Positions 62,958 to 64,000 of a DNA stretch of 64,000 nucleotides are shown here, piece after piece; the first letter of the stretch is position 1, and each line of letters begins with the position of its first letter. Under the pieces are notes generated by a model. It saw only the letters and a list, made by a program, of their open reading frames with translations, was not told the DNA's origin and made no database searches. The stretch covers positions 1,488,001 to 1,552,000 of the forward strand of contig JBGFSY010000001.1 in NCBI GenBank assembly GCA_041277045.1, read 5' to 3'. The DNA comes from Reddybacter sp041277045 (lineage in GTDB: Bacteria; Pseudomonadota; Gammaproteobacteria; Pseudomonadales; Porticoccaceae). A program made the translations under genes and the position numbers.

Positions 62958-63953
62958 TTAGGCATTAACGTCAACCACTACTCGGCCTTTGATTTTGCCA
63001 GCTAGAATGTCTTTGGCTAGCTCCGGTACTTTGCTGAGGGGCTCGACGCTGTAAATCTGGCGCAGTAGATCGAGGTCTACCAGCTCGGCCAAACCTTGCC
63101 AGGCTCGCTGGCGGCGTTCGAGGGGTGCCATGACCGAGTCGATGCCGCGCAGTGTCACACCGCGTAAAATAAAGGGCATAACGCTGGCAGGCAAGTTAGT
63201 GCTGCCGGCCAGGCCACAGGCGGTAACCATGCCTTCATAGCGAGTTTGTGCCAGTACGCTGGCGAGGGTGTTGTCGCCGACGGTATCGACAGCGCCGGCC
63301 CAGGTTTCCGCTTCCAGTGGCCCGGGGTCGCGGGCGAGCTGGTCGCGGGCAATAATGTGTTTCGCGCCGAGGGCTTCGAGCAGCGGACGAGCCTCGTCAA
63401 CCCGCCCGGTCGAGGCAGTGACCTCGTAGCCCAACTTTGCCAGCAGCATAATGGCCACGGTGCCCACGCCACCGGCAGCGCCAGTGACGACAACGGGGCC
63501 GTCATCGGGCTTCACGCCCCAATCTTGCAGGGCGAGCACACAGAGCATAGAGGTATAGCCCGCCGTACCAATAGCCATGGCCTCTTCGAGACTAAAGGCT
63601 TCGGGTACGTGCACCAGCCATTCGGCTTTTAGCCGTTGCTTTTGCGCATAGCCGCCCCAGTAGCGCTCCGACAAACCAAAGCCGTTAACCAACACTCGGT
63701 CGCCAGCTTTAAACCCTGGGTTTTTCGACTCGACCACAGTGCCTGCCAGGTCAATGCCGCCCACCATGGGGAACTTGCTACAGATGGGCAGGGTTCCCGT
63801 GGTGGCGAGACCGTCTTTATAGTTGACGGTGGAGTAGGCAACATCGACCAGCACTTCTTCGTCCGGCAGGTCAGCAAGGCTGATCTGCTTTATTGAAGCG
63901 CTGATTTTTTTATCGTTTTTGTCGATAATTAGGGCATTAAATAGCGTAGTCAT
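62958..63953 (-). CDS. Acrylyl-CoA reductase / quinone oxidoreductase family (AcuI/YhdH)
   Basis: A 331-residue zinc-free medium-chain dehydrogenase. DVAYSTVNYKDGLATTG, GGIDLAGTVV and GERYWGG-like LSERYWGGYAQ are typical of the AcuI/YhdH group, which reduces acryloyl-CoA to propionyl-CoA with NADPH. The nucleotide loop is GAAGGVGTVA. In marine bacteria AcuI detoxifies acrylate from DMSP, but no DMSP lyase is near, so that role is only a possibility. It is the first gene of the minus-strand group. Confidence 0.85.
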   Translation of the reverse strand: MTTLFNALIIDKNDKKISASIKQISLADLPDEEVLVDVAYSTVNYKDGLATTGTLPICSKFPMVGGIDLAGTVVESKNPGFKAGDRVLVNGFGLSERYWGGYAQKQRLKAEWLVHVPEAFSLEEAMAIGTAGYTSMLCVLALQDWGVKPDDGPVVVTGAAGGVGTVAIMLLAKLGYEVTASTGRVDEARPLLEALGAKHIIARDQLARDPGPLEAETWAGAVDTVGDNTLASVLAQTRYEGMVTACGLAGSTNLPASVMPFILRGVTLRGIDSVMAPLERRQRAWQGLAELVDLDLLRQIYSVEPLSKVPELAKDILAGKIKGRVVVDVNA

Positions 63954-64000
63954 AAGTGATTTCCCGAAACGATGAGGGGAGGAGGTTTACTGCGTAATTT

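Noticed and set aside
1..64000. CRISPR arrays, prophage, IS elements, rRNA operons
   Set aside because: No regularly spaced repeats, phage structural genes, transposases or rRNA sequence were recognised on either strand.

Overview
The window is a piece of a gammaproteobacterial chromosome. By eye GC is a little over 50%. Gene density is high, almost every gene is a complete household gene, and gene orders are those of the Pseudomonas/Cellvibrio branch: grpE-dnaK-dnaJ-dapB-carA-carB-greA, nnr-tsaE-amiB-mutL-miaA-hfq-hflX-hflK-hflC-hisZ-purA, and pilSR beside ispH. Many predicted starts are GTG or TTG. A free-living marine gammaproteobacterium near Cellvibrionales/Spongiibacteraceae is my best guess; this is inference from gene order and protein flavour, not a database result.

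Layout. 1-8.8 kb: end of ispH, the pilR-pilS two-component system of type IV pili, nadE, bamD, rluD-pgeF, a small ABM-domain protein and tusA. 8.8-14.5 kb: an SDR remnant, a metallo-hydrolase, a secreted alpha/beta hydrolase with mlaA, a DUF4126 membrane protein, recX and an M23 peptidase-like protein. 14.6-20.1 kb: a Trm112-like protein, hinT, alaS, lysC, csrA and tRNA-Ser(GCU). 20.1-36.4 kb: recN, the heat-shock genes grpE-dnaK-dnaJ behind a good sigma-32-type promoter, dapB, an insert (a frameshifted membrane gene plus an MFS transporter), carA-carB-greA, a carboxymuconolactone decarboxylase-like protein, a crotonase-like protein and rpsT. 36.5-51 kb: queG, then the long cell-wall/repair/tRNA-modification/Hfq/HflKC cluster ending with hisZ and purA. 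51-64 kb: an accessory metabolic region with a Cys-less thiolase-like protein and its DUF35 partner, a LeuB-like dehydrogenase, a decayed nitroreductase-type gene, an epoxide-hydrolase-like protein, the branched-chain keto-acid dehydrogenase genes with a divergent Lrp-type regulator, a luciferase-like monooxygenase, an SDR, an acyl-CoA ligase and an AcuI/YhdH-type reductase.

How the parts work together. The right-hand 13 kb looks like acyl-CoA catabolism: the ligase would activate an acid, the reductase, SDR and thiolase-like/DUF35 pair would process CoA esters, and the BCKDH genes oxidise branched keto acids. The most novel-looking items are the thiolase-like/DUF35/LeuB-like set, which lacks the thiolase nucleophile, a crotonase-like protein lacking both hydratase glutamates, an attenuator-like terminator/antiterminator pair in front of carA, and a folded leader just before lysC. 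Three decayed genes (SDR remnant, frameshifted membrane protein, nitroreductase-family pseudogene) mark places of recent loss. No CRISPR array, prophage, IS element or rRNA was seen.
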